Part shown: piece after piece, positions 25,501-38,059 of the stretch
Position numbering within the stretch: the first letter of the stretch is position 1
Layout: each line of letters starts with the position of its first letter
From: Polytrichum commune
Lineage: Eukaryota > Streptophyta > Polytrichopsida > Polytrichales > Polytrichaceae
Direction: 5' to 3'
Assembly (NCBI GenBank): GCA_950295325.1
Contig: OX485804.1
Location: 4,028,001-4,092,000, forward strand
DNA: 64,000 nt
Translations under genes and position numbers: made by a program
Notes under the pieces: generated by a model
The model's input: the letters and a program-made list of their open reading frames with translations, nothing else
Databases searched by the model: none
Told to the model about the DNA's origin: nothing

Positions 25501-28500
25501 TACCCTATTTGGCCTTGTATGTCAACCTCTTCAATCATTCACTGTAACTGATAAGCATACAGAGACCACAGCATAATCTCTGCATTTGTCAATAAGTGCT
25601 TTTGTGGGATGCTAGCTTTCTCTATATACCAATCAGTGAATTCGTTCATATCAATGGCAGTTTAATCTTTTGATCAGTTTATTCCTTTTTAAAATTCTAT
25701 GTTATAATCTTTTGTGTTGATTATTTTTTTTATTGATCACATGTCTTGCCACTGCAGAGTAAGCTGTCAGAGGAATCTGTGTCCGAAATTCAAGAAATGT
25801 GTTCACTGATAGATGTGGCAGCGGATGTGCACAAGCTTGTGAGGAGATCAACGGATTGTAGCTTCTTATACTGGTCTCGAGAAATGATGCCCACTTGCTT
25901 TGCCTTGCTTTATTCACAGACCCGAGAGGCCCGGAGCCTTCAGTATGTAATCAATGCATTCAAAGATGGTGTGAAACTTCTTAAAGTTGGGCATGCAGAA
26001 GATGGTGTTGTAGAGTCTTATGAAAAGGAGCTTGAGGATGCCATCACCAACGTAAGTGTCTATATCCATATATTTGTTCTGCCAGTAAAAAAATACTGAA
26101 ATAGTGATAAAATATTTCTGTAAATAATAACAACATTATTTATATGATATCTGAAGCTGAATAAAAGTATTATTAAGTGAAAATGATATACCTTATTAAA
26201 AAAAGTTAGAATAAACACTAAAGAACCACTTGGTTAACTTGGCATGTAAAGTAAAAAATTGTAACACTGCGTAAGTTTAACAAGCAATTCACACTAATAA
26301 TCATAAAAAGTAGAAGAACCTTGGTCATTGAAATACATGAGATTATGAATTGGCAAGGTGAGAAGCCTAGTGGAAGAATATGCTGGATAAAAAAGTTTTC
26401 AACATGTAGAGTGTACATAAGTAGTGTGTGTCTGTTCTATTATCCCTCTTGAACCTTCATTTACTATGATGCTTGAGCTATATCACCTTGACTAAGTCGA
26501 TTCCCTCCATTAGTTGTAAAGTAGTTTCTAAGTCTTCTCAATTGTGGATGTGGGGAACACTTGCTGAAAAGAGCAGGAAGTTTTATTACCACTCTGTCGT
26601 GACATTGAGACCGATCTTCGCCTACATGTACACTCTGCTCACTTGAAAGGCACAATCAATGTCAACCCTACAAAGGTATTTCTTTACCTCTTTGATCTTG
26701 GATGCATTATATTCTTCTGAAAGTCATAAAAAGCATAAAAATGCTGCGTGGAACTTGGTAATGGGTGACCTTACATTGAGGAAGCATAATTTGCTTTGTC
26801 AATTGAAGCAAGCTTACCCCTTCTAATGTGGTGAATCCCTCTCATTGAATATGTCCTGTTTGCAGACAGGGGTTCGGGACTTGTCATGGTTTGTGCACGT
26901 GAAGCCTCTGCGATTGGAAACCAAGTATATCCACATAAAGAACCGTGTGGAGATATATCTCAACGCTGCTTTCTACAACCATACTGCAGTGGCTCTGCAT
27001 AATTGGAAGGTAAGTTAATCTTGAAGGTGCCATAGGGTTGAACTGTAATGCATGTTTTTGTGAACCAAGTGTGGAATGGGTTCTGTACATGAACTTGCAT
27101 GCATTGGATGCTAATGCAGACGTATGGAGAAATGCGGCAACTGGCAGAGCAGAAGTATGGTTTGGAACTGGATGACATCCATCTACCATGCCAGACACTT
27201 GAACAAGGTGTTGATGTATTAGACATAATGCGCAACATCCACATTTTTGTAGCCTCTTACACCTACAACCTCAACACACAGGTGATTTTAACTTTTTCTT
27301 TAATGCACTTGATTTACTTGGTTATTAAATTCTGGGTACTTAATCATGGTTTTAAAAATTTGAGCCCAGGTGTTCTCCACCCATTAAATTTCGAAGTTGA
27401 GTAATTTTGTGGCTCCATGTGTAGGTGTTCATAGAGAGGTTATCAAGTGCAGCATACCGTAAGCACATCAATACGATCAGTATCAAGCATGTAGCGAATT
27501 CAATTCGAACCCACGGCACTGGTATCATCAGTACCACTGTAAACTTCACGTATCAGTTCTTGGCACAGAAGTTTGTAGCATTTTCTCAGTTCCTATATGA
27601 TGACCATATTAAGTCGCGACTTGTCAAGGAGCACCGTTTCAACAAGGTATGTAATTTCACTCTTTCCTTTCCTATTTATTAATAGTGATGGTAACTATTT
27701 GGAACTGGAATTTATCTAGCCTCTGCGTTTTTGTGCTGACAGATGAGTATCTATCTTCTGCAGGAAACTAAAGGAAGCGAGAGGAGAGAGTATCCAGTTT
27801 CCAGAGCGCAAAAGCTCAATCATGAGGTGAAAAAGTTAGGAGCAAATGAAAATGGCCAGAGCTATATGGACCAGTTCCGTATGCTGATTGCAGAGATTGG
27901 TAATGCCCTTGGGTTTGTTCGTATGGTTCGCCTTGGAGGACTCAGTTACTGCAGTGCATCCTCTGGGTATGTGGATTGCAAATGACTCACCTTCATATTC
28001 TTCTCCAATTCCATTCTATAATAGTGTGCAAGTACCTATTTGTTAGTGAATTTTTTTTGTGATTCTTTGATGTATTCCTAATTCAGAATATTGGTTCCTG
28101 GATACACTCTTTTAGTGTCCTACATCTATGTAATTTGGAATTTTATGCAGTCATGATGCCTTGGGATTTTCCGTGTACATGATTGTTGATTGCTGAAAGA
28201 GACCAGTATGCTTGAGTTTGCTATTTTTCAGGATCTGTAGTCATTTGGTCACAATGTGTACAAATTGTAGGTAGATAAAATAAAATAAAATAGAGGAAAA
28301 GTCAGAAAATAAAATATCTAGGGCTGCTTAAGAATGACTTTTAGAGCTCAGGCAAGCATACACTACCTTTAGGCCATGTTGACTTTACTCTTGGCTAAGA
28401 TGCCCTCTGTTAAAAAAATGTGACATGAATGTGGCAGTTTTGTACAAGAAGGAAAGAACACAAGCTTTGAGCTGTCTTCCAAAGATTTAGGCATGGGTGC

Positions 28501-30178
28501 AGAGGCTGTTCAGGCCGGTAAAATACTTGACGCTGCAATAGAGAGCCAAAATATGTCGGTGGATGGAACCAACTACTTCAACATTCTTGTGAATGTCTTC
28601 TCCCAGGTATATTCCTTTTTGTGCTAATTGTAGGACACGACTAGGACCTGCCATATGTAGTTACTTTGTTTGTGGCAGAATCTAAGAGCTAACTTGAAAG
28701 ACTCTGGATGAGGATTCTAACATTTTGTTGTGCTCGTCATTCACAAGCTGTAGGATTGCAGTAAGATTGCAGATGTGCTCATGCATTTGAATGTGATCTA
28801 AGTATGTTCCTTTGTTCACTGTAGCATTGTTGACACTGTTGGTAGAATTCACTTGCTATTAGGTTGATTGTGGCATTTGGGATAGCAGAGAATGAGTTGG
28901 TGCTAATGGAGATGCTGGGATGTAAAACAGGAATTGGAGGGTGATGAGAACATGCACCTCAGAGAGTTTGTGTTCATTGTGCCAGCACTCATAATGAATG
29001 CTTTGGAAGCAATTCAGCATGCTAAAGCAAAACTCTTCAAACGCAACCGCTACTCTGCAGATGCCCTTTTCACAGATGACGGATTTGTTTTAGGACTTGC
29101 ATATTTACTTAAAGTGAGTTTGGTCCTTGATCCCGATTGAGTTTTGTTGAGAATAAAATGATTTATGTAATCCTACCTTAGTCATGTACTATGAATCGAC
29201 AAATAAAGAAGTTGGTAGCATGAACCTGAGTAAAAGCGGAGAGGTTACTACGTAAATTTTGTGTTTTTCATCCTAGTGTAGAAGATTAAGCATTGCTTAT
29301 AGTTATATTCCTTTCTCCAATTTCAAAGAACAATCATGACATTCACTTTGGTGCTGAAATTTTAGGTGTTGAAACAAGATAAGCAGTTCGATTCACTACA
29401 TTGGTTTGAGAGCGCCAGGAAGTATTTTGGTGCTGAGAAGGCTCGCTTAGAAGAAGGTCTGGACATTGACAGTGTAGCCCATGGTCTCATGGGTTTGCAA
29501 ATCTGGAGCCAAAAACTAGCGTCCATTTCTGAAGAAGATGCCCACAACATGCAAATGGTATTCTTCTCCACTTTTGCATACTAACCTCCTTCATTTTCAC
29601 TATATCTCCATGTCCCTTCAAAACTTGAACATTTGTTGAATGACTTTTAAATCTGAACAAAGTCTTCCTTCACTCAAAAATAGTCGGAACTTCTGAGGAC
29701 CCATATTCTCGAGGACTAGTAATAAGTGCTTCATAGTAAATTTCAATATGGTATAATGCATGGTTCTTGTCTACATCTTGTTCTCTCTAGCATATTGCAA
29801 TGGTATGAGTTTTCATACTATCTAAGGACAAGATACACTTTAGTCACCTTCGTGATTGCAGAATGAAAGTTTGCTTACAATGTCTGGTAGTATAATGGAA
29901 AATAGAGGTTGGTTACTGGCTGTTTATCATTGTTTCAGGATTTTTGGGACGATGTTGAAAAAGTCAGGGACATTGCATGGGTCTTTTGGCATATTCAAAG
30001 CTCATGATAGATTTGAGATTCAATATGCATACTGAACTGACTCAGTGGTCATGTACAACAAATGACATGCACAATGTGTGCTATGTTGTGGCAGGCAGTG
30101 AAGCGAGTGAGCAGCCTGTTGACCGAATTAGAACTTATTGAATTCAACTTCTCTGGTGCACGGATCTTTTTCCTTTAG
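19590..30178 (+). CDS. WASHC4: WASH complex subunit 4 (SWIP/KIAA1033) homologue, 25 exons
   Basis: Structural subunit of the WASH complex, which activates Arp2/3 to build branched actin on endosomes. Exons: 19590-19620, 19912-20171, 20286-20626, 20834-20951, 21306-21417, 21624-21704, 22013-22235, 22474-22543, 23124-23180, 23454-23522, 23841-23897, 24350-24457, 24940-25012, 25243-25286, 25427-25516, 25758-26051, 26577-26675, 26866-27009, 27120-27281, 27425-27646, 27764-27966, 28438-28606, 28931-29113, 29366-29557, 30095-30178. Together they give 3486 nt, 1161 residues, close to the animal protein's roughly 1170. Phases agree at every junction and there is no internal stop. An in-frame TGA at 19572 precedes the ATG. 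Family-like segments run in the expected order: LVTLDEII in exon 3, FLYW in exon 16, [18 protein letters not shown] in exon 19, SIRTHGTGI (837-845), FTDDGF (1056-1061) and C-terminal SGARIFF (1154-1160). All introns are GT-AG except intron 2 (GC-AG). Recognition is from memory of the animal family; exon ends are predictions. Confidence 0.95.
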
Positions 30179-31393
30179 TGTATTCCTGCCGTTGCCTCAC
30201 CAAGCTATGAATGCAAGGGTAAGGACTGCTACATAGTTCATTTAGAGAACATGGTTGTAGGGTTGATACTAAGGGCAATTTGTGCTTTACATCAATTTGT
30301 TACCAGTATGATTCTATAGCAGCCAAGTCCTTGCAATGGACAGTGGCTTCTTGTTGTACATCCATTTATTGGCTAGTCTGTGACTAGAAAATGCCTACAA
30401 GTTTGAACAATATCTTATTGTAATTAGGTGTACTTTTCTATATTGAGAAGGATGTAGTGTCTCTTGTTGGTAGCAGTGACCAACTTTTACCTTCTCCATG
30501 TTTAGTATGTGTTATGTACAATGAATTATACCAAAGTTCGACTTCCCACATTGGGTTGACATCTCATGCTATCCCATGTCAAATTTGTTTCTTGGAGCAG
30601 ATTATTCCCACTTGGTCACATAAGTCAGAATCTCCTGTCCAAGAAGCTTTCAAGAAACACACATATGATAGTTAGGATGATAACCACCTAGATCATTTTC
30701 AGCTCTCATGCTAATTGCGGTTTTCATTACATCTGTTTTAGCTGCTCATGTTTTCATCTTTGACACAGATGAGATAAATGCTTATTGATTAATTGACCTC
30801 GGAAGACAAACTTCAACAGAAAATTGTCATTTCTTGATATATTTATTGTTTACATATGTCACGCGCATGTCCTACACTCGTACCTTGGGCACACATGATT
30901 GCTGAACAACCTAGCCAGATAAGATTGTCATTTTCAATATCGTAGCCCTTTTGATGGACCCTGAAATCTTCGACAAGACCTCATTTGACTTCTAACAGAT
31001 CATAAGAGCACGTTGAACTGGCAAATATTACTTGATAGCTCTGCCCTTTGGGCCTAGCTAAATGAAAAGTTAACAGCAAGCAAGGTCCGTTAGATTGTTA
31101 TATGTAAATAGTTTACCTTGACAAAATCAACATATATATATATAGAAAATTTACACAAGCATAAAACACTGTAATTCCTTTATGACACTGTCAACGAAGG
31201 AGGTTTTACAAAAAAGACTTAAACTTGAAAAAAATCATACAAATATCCAATGGAGCTTGTTGTAAGTGTAAAAAGGGGGAGGTACTATTCACCAACCCCA
31301 CCAAGCAACACTGGCATCTCACCTAATTCTTGTCCCTTCTCCACCACATGCGCAGGGTTTAAGGTGAATGTACCTATTGTGGGCTCTTCCAAC
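30179..31393. other. downstream of WASHC4, no gene seen
   Basis: The first few hundred bases are probably 3' untranslated sequence. AAGGGTAAGG at 30215 could be the donor of a 3' untranslated intron, but nothing confirms it. No clear AATAAA signal lies close to the stop. The rest is AT-rich with no reading frame of interest. Confidence 0.4.
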
Positions 31394-31650
31394 TCCACAT
31401 AAGGTAGAGGGTGCTAAAACCACCACCCCATCCAACACCAACACCTATAAACGCCTCCCAATTGCCAACACGCTCCAACCTTGAATCGCGTACTCCGTAC
31501 ACTGGTGGTGTAGGAGTGTTTGGGCCCACAGAGTGACGGTTTTAGGTGCCATTAGTGGTGCCACCTCATAGCGGCCTCCACTATCTTCATGTAGGGTAGG
31601 TAGCATGTTCCACTCTATCTCATGTTGGTTCAAGGTGGGATTAGGGTGGC
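31394..31650 (+). repeat. dispersed repeat S, copy 2
   Basis: Counterpart of 8345-8585 in the same orientation, beginning AAGGTAGAGGGTGCTAAAACC and ending AGGTGGGATTAGGGTGGC. Immediately after it, a short duplicated word (TTCCCGGGATGCAAGG and TTCCCGGGATACAAGG) occurs at about 31712 and 31735. Confidence 0.75.
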
Positions 31651-31759
31651 TTATTTTAGCCAATCTATTCACAACGCCAAGGAGGTAGGCCCACAAAGCA
31701 CAAAAGGGTCATTTCCCGGGATGCAAGGGGGTCAGTTCCCGGGATACAAGGTCATGGTT

Positions 31760-32752
31760 TTGCATGCGAACCGGGTGGGATCATGGAGGTAGCTATGTGG
31801 CTTTGCGTACCATTACTACTTGGGCTTTGATGTAGTTTGGGTCTAATACCCAACTATGTTGTGTTGGTTCTAGGCAATGAAGGTGGGGGTCCTCATCATA
31901 TGCGGGGTTGCCATACACGGGGCCTATATATTGGTTTAAGGAAGCTAGTAGTTTTGACTTTGAATATTCATCGAATATTTAATTGAGACTGAAAATATTT
32001 TTTCTTTCTTGATACCCATGTTTAGCCCAAAGGCTAATATGAATATATATTTTATATATCAACCACATAGTCATATATATGTGCAGTAACTTAAAGTGTT
32101 GGTTTAAGCACCCTCTACCTTACTTATCTAGCTATCAGATTAGTGAGCTGAAGATCTCAATCTGCTGGCATTTATGAATGAAGAAGAATGGTGGTGAGAA
32201 GTTTGTGATTGGAGCTTGTATGCTCAGGGATCGCTACTCAAAATGCACATTTCATATCCAAAAAGCAGTTTTCGTGGGGATGGGTCCATTCCAAGGTGTA
32301 TTTTGAATGACAGTTATGTGCCCCTGCTTAAGCGGCACATGGTGTTTAGATTTATTTATTTATTTTAGAAAAAAAGGAGAAAGAAAAAACTGCCATCGTG
32401 ACCATAATTTAAACACATACTAGAGTTGTAACATGTCATCTGCACATAAGGCACTTGTAATATCTATGGAATTGGCCCCAACCTAATTACAAACTAAGAG
32501 CAATATGTAGTATGTTTTCATCCATGTTTACATAATAAGATTCCATGTACTTGTGATTATGACAATCAAGTCACATTGGACTATGCAATTTGATGAACAA
32601 TAATAGAAATCTCATATTAATTCCAAAACAATGTGCATTCTACCCAAAACACGCTTGCCTCCAACATTAAGAATATCAATTTGTTTCTTTCAGTTTACTC
32701 ATACCGTACAATGATTGGTGACATGAGGTTGATCCTTCAATGCTTTCAATGC
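31760..32752. other. intergenic, no gene seen
   Basis: AT-rich sequence with scattered TATATA runs. No coding similarity and no bounded repeat identified. Confidence 0.4.
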
Positions 32753-32755
32753 TAA

Positions 32756-33229
32756 GGGTTGCTTTACACATACCAAGAGCCGTGGCCATGTAAATCTAAG
32801 AGTCCTTGAAAATCATCCAAAGTTCATACTATGGAAAAAAATCCAATTTGTAATTGATGGACCCTCAATCTTAGTGTAACATGAAAGTGGACCATGTTGA
32901 GGGGCATATATTTGAGTTCGGATCCCCATCATGACAATAAACTATTTCTAGGAGCCAATGGCAGTATGATTGATTACTATGGCCCCTAGTTTTGTGTTAG
33001 AACCACCCCTTTTCATGGGCCTAATGCAATATCCAGTAGACCATGAAACAATATCCACTTGTTGCCATGTAGGACGCCATGTGGATTTTTCATCCATTTG
33101 GTTTTTTTGGTCCCTCCAGCCTTCAAGGTCTATTGTAAGGTGAGCTTGGATTGTCTCCAGCTTCTCAACCAATCACATAATGTGTATATCATGGGTTGAA
33201 GGCCCTCAAGCTCTAGTGTAAAGTGGCCC
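32756..33229. repeat. Harbinger-like MITE with TAA target duplication
   Basis: Begins GGGTTGCTTTACACATACC and ends, read in reverse complement, GGGCCACTTTACACTAGAGC. TAA flanks both sides (32753-32755 and 33230-33232), the 3-bp duplication typical of PIF/Harbinger elements. At 474 bp it has no coding capacity. Its interior resembles 44006-44531 in the opposite orientation (shared CATGTGGATTTTTCATCCA-like and CCATTTG segments). Confidence 0.8.
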
Positions 33230-33580
33230 TAAGTTAACCATTGAAGGACCATGCGTGTGTTTATATGGGATATGTGATGATTTAAATGAACCCCCAACAA
33301 GTATTGAAATAATATTCTTATTGAGATTATGGTATCTAATGCATTGTAGCACAATTTATCAAAATAAAGGAAGTGATTATAAAGCCACATGTGATATTGG
33401 TGATTAAATTCACATGGTACACATTTGAGTCTAGGTCATTTTATATGAGTTTGAATGCTCCTAATTATCAAGCATGCACATTGTATGCATGCCACAGTTA
33501 AAATAATGCATGTAATAGATGGGACATTTTTAAATGGGATCAGATCACTTTTGACACTTTTAATTAATAATATCAACAAG

Positions 33581-33581
<1 letters not shown>

Positions 33582-33621
<40 letters not shown>
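33582..33621. repeat. (TA)n(TG)n compound microsatellite
   Basis: Alternating TA passes directly into alternating TG. Likely polymorphic. The short frames read across it on both strands are artefacts of the repeat. Confidence 0.95.
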
Positions 33622-34452
33622 AACCTTTATGTATGACATCTTGAGGCCTAGATAGGGCCTCTCGGACCTTTAAGGGTTAAGTTAGCTTTGACTCTTTAGC
33701 CCATTTGGGTCGTCTCTTTCTCATGGGGATAGTAAATGCTAGTCTTGAAACATAGTTCAGTGGGCCAAGGTAAAAGTAAGTTTGGCCTTAACATGCACAT
33801 AACTTTGAGGAGAGCTTGGTTTCAAGGTTGGTCCCTCTCCTATTGAATACAATCGTTCATTTTTAACTCTGCTCCAAAGACAACAATTTTGTAAGGCTTC
33901 AAACCTTTTGTTTTCCAATTGAAATCGAAAACGGACAATTCCACCCAATAAAAGAAGGACCAACCTAGAATATGAGCTCCTCAAAGTTAAACACATGTTA
34001 AGGCCAAAATGCTTTTTACCTTAGCCCACCAAACTCCGTTTTGAATCCGGCGTTTTTGAATGTGAGTGACCTCCCCTTCATCACACACACCAACTAAAAT
34101 TATTCTAAGCATATGCATTGAGTACTCTCACAAGTTTGTGTATACACCTATATATGGGTGGTCTTGATAAATTGTAGGATATCATAAAGCAGGCAGTATG
34201 AATGTGCGTATCCACAATGCACGCACTTCAACCCAGTTCTCGTGAAACCGAATTGGGAGTTGTTGAGGCCCACTCAATGCCCTTTGAAGGCTCTGCAAGT
34301 GTGGTGAGTCTTGATTGCTAGGGATATGGGCCATTATTCACTCAGACAAAAGCTGCAAAAAACTATCAATTCACAAGAAGCTAGGTAGCTAGGTATGAAT
34401 AAAGAGAGAGAGAGAGGCCTACCTCTCATTCATCCAACATAAAAGCCACATC
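33622..34452. other. intergenic, no gene seen
   Basis: No gene. The words GGCCAAGGTAAAAGTAAGTTTGG (33755) and AATGCTTTTTACCTTAGCCCACC (34008) are imperfect inverses, as are AACATGCACATAACTTTGAG and TCAAAGTTAAACACATGTTA. Together they suggest a roughly 280-bp foldback element at about 33750-34035. Confidence 0.4.
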
Positions 34453-34455
34453 TTA

Positions 34456-35018
34456 GGGGTTGTTTACACCATGGACCATGCAGTTGTCTCAAGGCGCTGT
34501 AAAATTTGGGACTGGTTGTTAAGTTCGTCTTGGGACCACTTCAGTTTATACCAAGGAAAAAATGTCAGAGTGACCATGGAGACCGCGGTTTCCAGAAGAT
34601 ATATTTAAATGCCTACATTATCCATTGACATGGTTCAACAGGTTTTGTGATGGGAGAGGCAAAAGAGGTGCTCTGATAGAAAAAGGAACGGGCCCATGGT
34701 AGAAAAATGTTAATAATTCTTTAATGGAGATTTTTTTGGGGGGGAAGTGAAGATGGAGACAAGAGAAAACAAGAGAATGGTCAAACTCGATTATTTTTTT
34801 CTTTCAAAGCTGCCCTTTTTGGGCATATGTTAAAAACGTCAACACATTCATTTTTTGGTGCATGGTCGTTCCTCTTGGTCCACATTTGGGTTACACCAAG
34901 TGAGAGGCCCAAAGGCTTGGTAAATAGATTTCTAAGGAAATCGGACCATGGAAGTCGGACCATGGAAAAGGCCATCTTCCATGGTCCGACTTCATGGTCC
35001 ATGGTGTAAACACAACCC
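34456..35018. repeat. Harbinger-like MITE with TTA target duplication
   Basis: Left end GGGGTTGTTTACACCATGG; right end in reverse complement GGGTTGTGTTTACACCATGG. Both continue into ACCATG. TTA lies on both sides (34453-34455, 35019-35021). The right part also contains a perfect 16-bp inverted repeat: 34951-34966 pairs with 34978-34993 across an 11-bp loop (GAAGTCGGACCATGGA). A reading frame of 87 codons on the minus strand shows no domain. Confidence 0.85.
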
Positions 35019-35021
35019 TTA

Positions 35022-37318
35022 TTTGATTTGACAACGGAAGTCATTTTAAAGACCCTAGATTAGTCTAATCCAAGTCATTTGAAACCTACCGACCAGAGAC
35101 CTATAGAGGGTCAAATTTCTATGTTGGATGGATGAGAGGTACACTCGTGTACTACAACTCCCTCTCCCTCTCTCTCACTACTACCTTCTTTTTTTTCCTT
35201 TTTTTTCCCCTCTTTTTGGGGGAATGAATGAGCACTTGCCACTCACCACACGTGTCACAAACTGGTGCACTTGGAATGCGAAGCTTCGGTAATGATAAAG
35301 CACTTACAAGGATGATTGAATCTAGATTCATGATGCCGGGACATATAACTTATGACAACATAAACCATTGCAAGTCCATCAGTTGACTCAATCAAAAGAT
35401 TGAGGGAAATTGAGGACCGGCATTCATAACACTTTGAACCTGTAAAGCTCCCCGACACCCATTATGGGCCTCGAGGTGTGACTATACGGACTCCCAAGGG
35501 GTTTATGAATATTTATTGATATTCATGATCACATATTTTGAGGTAAAAAGGCTAAAAAGCGCCTTTGCCTAAAATTGTCTCATTGGCCATTTGCATTATT
35601 CCAATCAAAACCTACATGTATGTAAATCAAATCATAGAAAGATCCTAGCTCATATAAATGACCTAGACTCAAGTACATATCGTGTACATGTAATCATGGT
35701 TGTCACATATGACTTTGTTTCCACTTTTTAGGAGGGTTTGCTAAGTATTGATTCAATGTCATAGGCCAATGAAAAAAATATTATCTCACATTTGTTGGAG
35801 TTTGGTAGAGTTTGTCACGAGTCTTGCATTTAACACACCCATAGTTTTCGGAGGGTGAAGCTTTATAGAAATGTTTTGTTGGATTGCGAATGTGATGGAA
35901 GCCATACAAAAGCCATGCAAGACATTATTGTGCAATTTTTAGCCTTAATATATTGAGAGTGTGTGAAGTCTTTACGTCCCATAATGGGGTGAGGACTCAT
36001 TGGCACGAGGGGTTCATTCCAATGTACGGGGAGTACCGAGGTTTCGTTATGAGCTACCTGAAATTTTATGGAGATTTCCGAATGAGTTCGCAATGATTCG
36101 GATGAGGTACCGATGGAAAATTATCAAGGTCGGAAATCAACCGGTTCAAGGGAGAATAGACCGGCAATATGGTTGGTTGAGGCATCATAGTTTGGGATAG
36201 GGTCAAAATATTACTAGGGTGATACTATAATCATGACTCATAAGTTCAAAAACCATGGAGGCTAATTTATGGTCGGTTTCGTTGTCATTGGGCTGATTAG
36301 GATTTTGATGCTCTAAGCAACCAAGGACCCTCTCTCACAAATATAAGAAGAGTTTGAGCCCCTTGGGCAAAACACCTCAATCCTTCATTAGGGTTTTCCT
36401 CTCTACCCCATTCATGCTCCAAGCTTCCGCTTTTTGCTCTTGTGTTTTCAAATGGTGTTTTCAAGCTCCGTGTTTGGCTTCGACCTCAATGGGTGGCTTC
36501 CGTTCTTGCACCACTTGTCAATCTCGTTCAAGGGTGCATTGAATTAGGTGCTAAAATGTTGGTTTTTATCTTCATCTTTCCTTCTAGTTTTGCAATTGTG
36601 GGTAGCTGTGAGCCCAAAATGGTGCCCACATGTGGTGATTAACTCTTCGAAACCAATTTTAGTTTGACTTTGATGTGTTATGATTATTCACAAAACATAA
36701 AAAGAGTGAAGTGTGGTGTGGATTTAAGTTTAGGCATTAGAATGTGTTGTGTAGTTATTTCAAGGTTTGATTTCAATAAGAGGATGCCTTGATTATGTGA
36801 GTAGGGGGTAAGGTGAGGCAAGGTGAGCTCCGCGGGTTAAATGCCCACTTTTGGACCCACTTTGTTAGTTTAGGAAGAAGGAAGCTTGGTGGAAGGGGAT
36901 TAGTCCCTACTTTGAAGGTGAAGGTTAAGGGATTGTGATTGGAGGTGCTAATCCTCCCACCCTATCCTCACCTCTCTCTCCCTCTCTCCCTCTCTCCCTC
37001 TTTGCTACTTAAGGTGTTCTTTCTCTCATTTGCGACTCTCTCCATCAAGCGCTCTCAAGGGGAGCAAGCTCTTAAAGAGCTTGAGCACGTGTGTGTGACA
37101 TTAGTTTTTAGTAGAGTTGATTAATTAAGCTCTCTCTCAAGGCCCCAAGTGAGGGAGTTCTTGAGCTTAAGTTTGCATGTAGTGATTAGGTGTTAGTTAG
37201 TTAAAGTAGTGTGTTAGATTAGCGCATGACTTAGCATCAAAAGGAAGAAAAGAGAGGAAGAATTAGAACCTTGATGATGGGATGGGAGAGGTTGTATTGA
37301 GAGTAGCTAGGACCAAGG
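35022..37318. other. intergenic, no gene seen
   Basis: No intact gene. Pyrimidine runs occur at 35158-35220 and (CTCTCC)n at 36968-37000. A segment at about 35690-35870 (TTGTCACATATGACTTTGTTT, then GTTGGAG) recurs in diverged form at about 54735-54900. Part of this stretch may be leader sequence of an old retroelement, but no second LTR is present to prove it. Confidence 0.4.
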
Positions 37319-37319
37319 C

Positions 37320-37512
37320 GAAGATTTAACTGCTGGAAGGATTCGGCTGGGCCTAAGGCCAACAACCAGCTGAGCTGCTGGGCTAAGGGAGGATTTAACT
37401 GTTGAGGGATTCGGCTGGGCCTAAGGCCACCAACCAGCTTAGCTGCTGGACTAGGCGAAGATTTAACTGCTGGAGGGATTCGGCTGGGCCTAAGGCCAAC
37501 CAGCTTGGCTGC
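37320..37512 (+). repeat. minisatellite, three units of about 67 bp
   Basis: Three consecutive units start near 37320, 37389 and 37454. Each reads GATTTAACTG, then GATTCGGCTGGGCCTAAGGC, then AACCAGC and GCTGCTGG, with small differences and a shortened last unit. Inside each unit the palindrome GGCCTAAGGCC sits between GGCTG and CCAGC, so each unit can form a hairpin. No coding role is evident. Confidence 0.85.
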
Positions 37513-38059
37513 GGTTAGATAATTTGGCTTGGTCCTAAGTATTTCATTAGCTCTAATTAGTTAAACTACTAGGGGGGTGGTAGTTAGGATAATCCTTTTA
37601 GGATTGATAGACATGATAGATTATTGCATGCCATCTTGGTTTTAGGTAGAGCTGGATTTACTAGGAAAGTAGACGTGTGTGGGACTTTCAAATGTGTGGA
37701 TGGTTACCCATTGAAGCAAGTGTTTCTAAACACTCGTACCTTTGGTTGGAATATAATACGTGCACCATCAATGGGAACTGTGGAGGATCCTAGCAGGGAC
37801 AAGATTAAGGAAGTAAAAATCAAGAAGTCTAGAGGGATCTCTTTAAGGGCATGCGTGGCCAAGGCCGCGGGTTGGACCCTTGAAAAATTGAATTCCACTA
37901 CGAGCAACGATGCTCACAATAATAAAGCAAAGGAGTTAAGATGAAGTTAGTGCCTTGAACATGAGAACCATATAGCAATTCATGTTATGGTATTAGGAAT
38001 TGAATGTGATTCTCAAAGCCATCACCCGGACTAGGACGCTTAAGGGTGGTGGATTTGGC
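37513..38059. other. unassigned stretch between two tandem repeats
   Basis: Contains a 106-codon open frame (37624-37944) rich in lysine near its end (DKIKEVKIKKSRG). No family is recognised and no splice-consistent extension or start context supports it as a gene. It may be a retroelement leader or gag remnant. Confidence 0.3.

Noticed and set aside
37624-37944. 106-codon + strand frame as a gene
   Set aside because: No recognised family, no supporting context, and surrounded by tandem repeats. Kept only as unassigned sequence.
35700-37990. Complete LTR with a primer site near 37990 (TGGTATTAGGAATTG)
   Set aside because: The primer-like word is weak, no second LTR lies in the window, and LTR ends could not be set.
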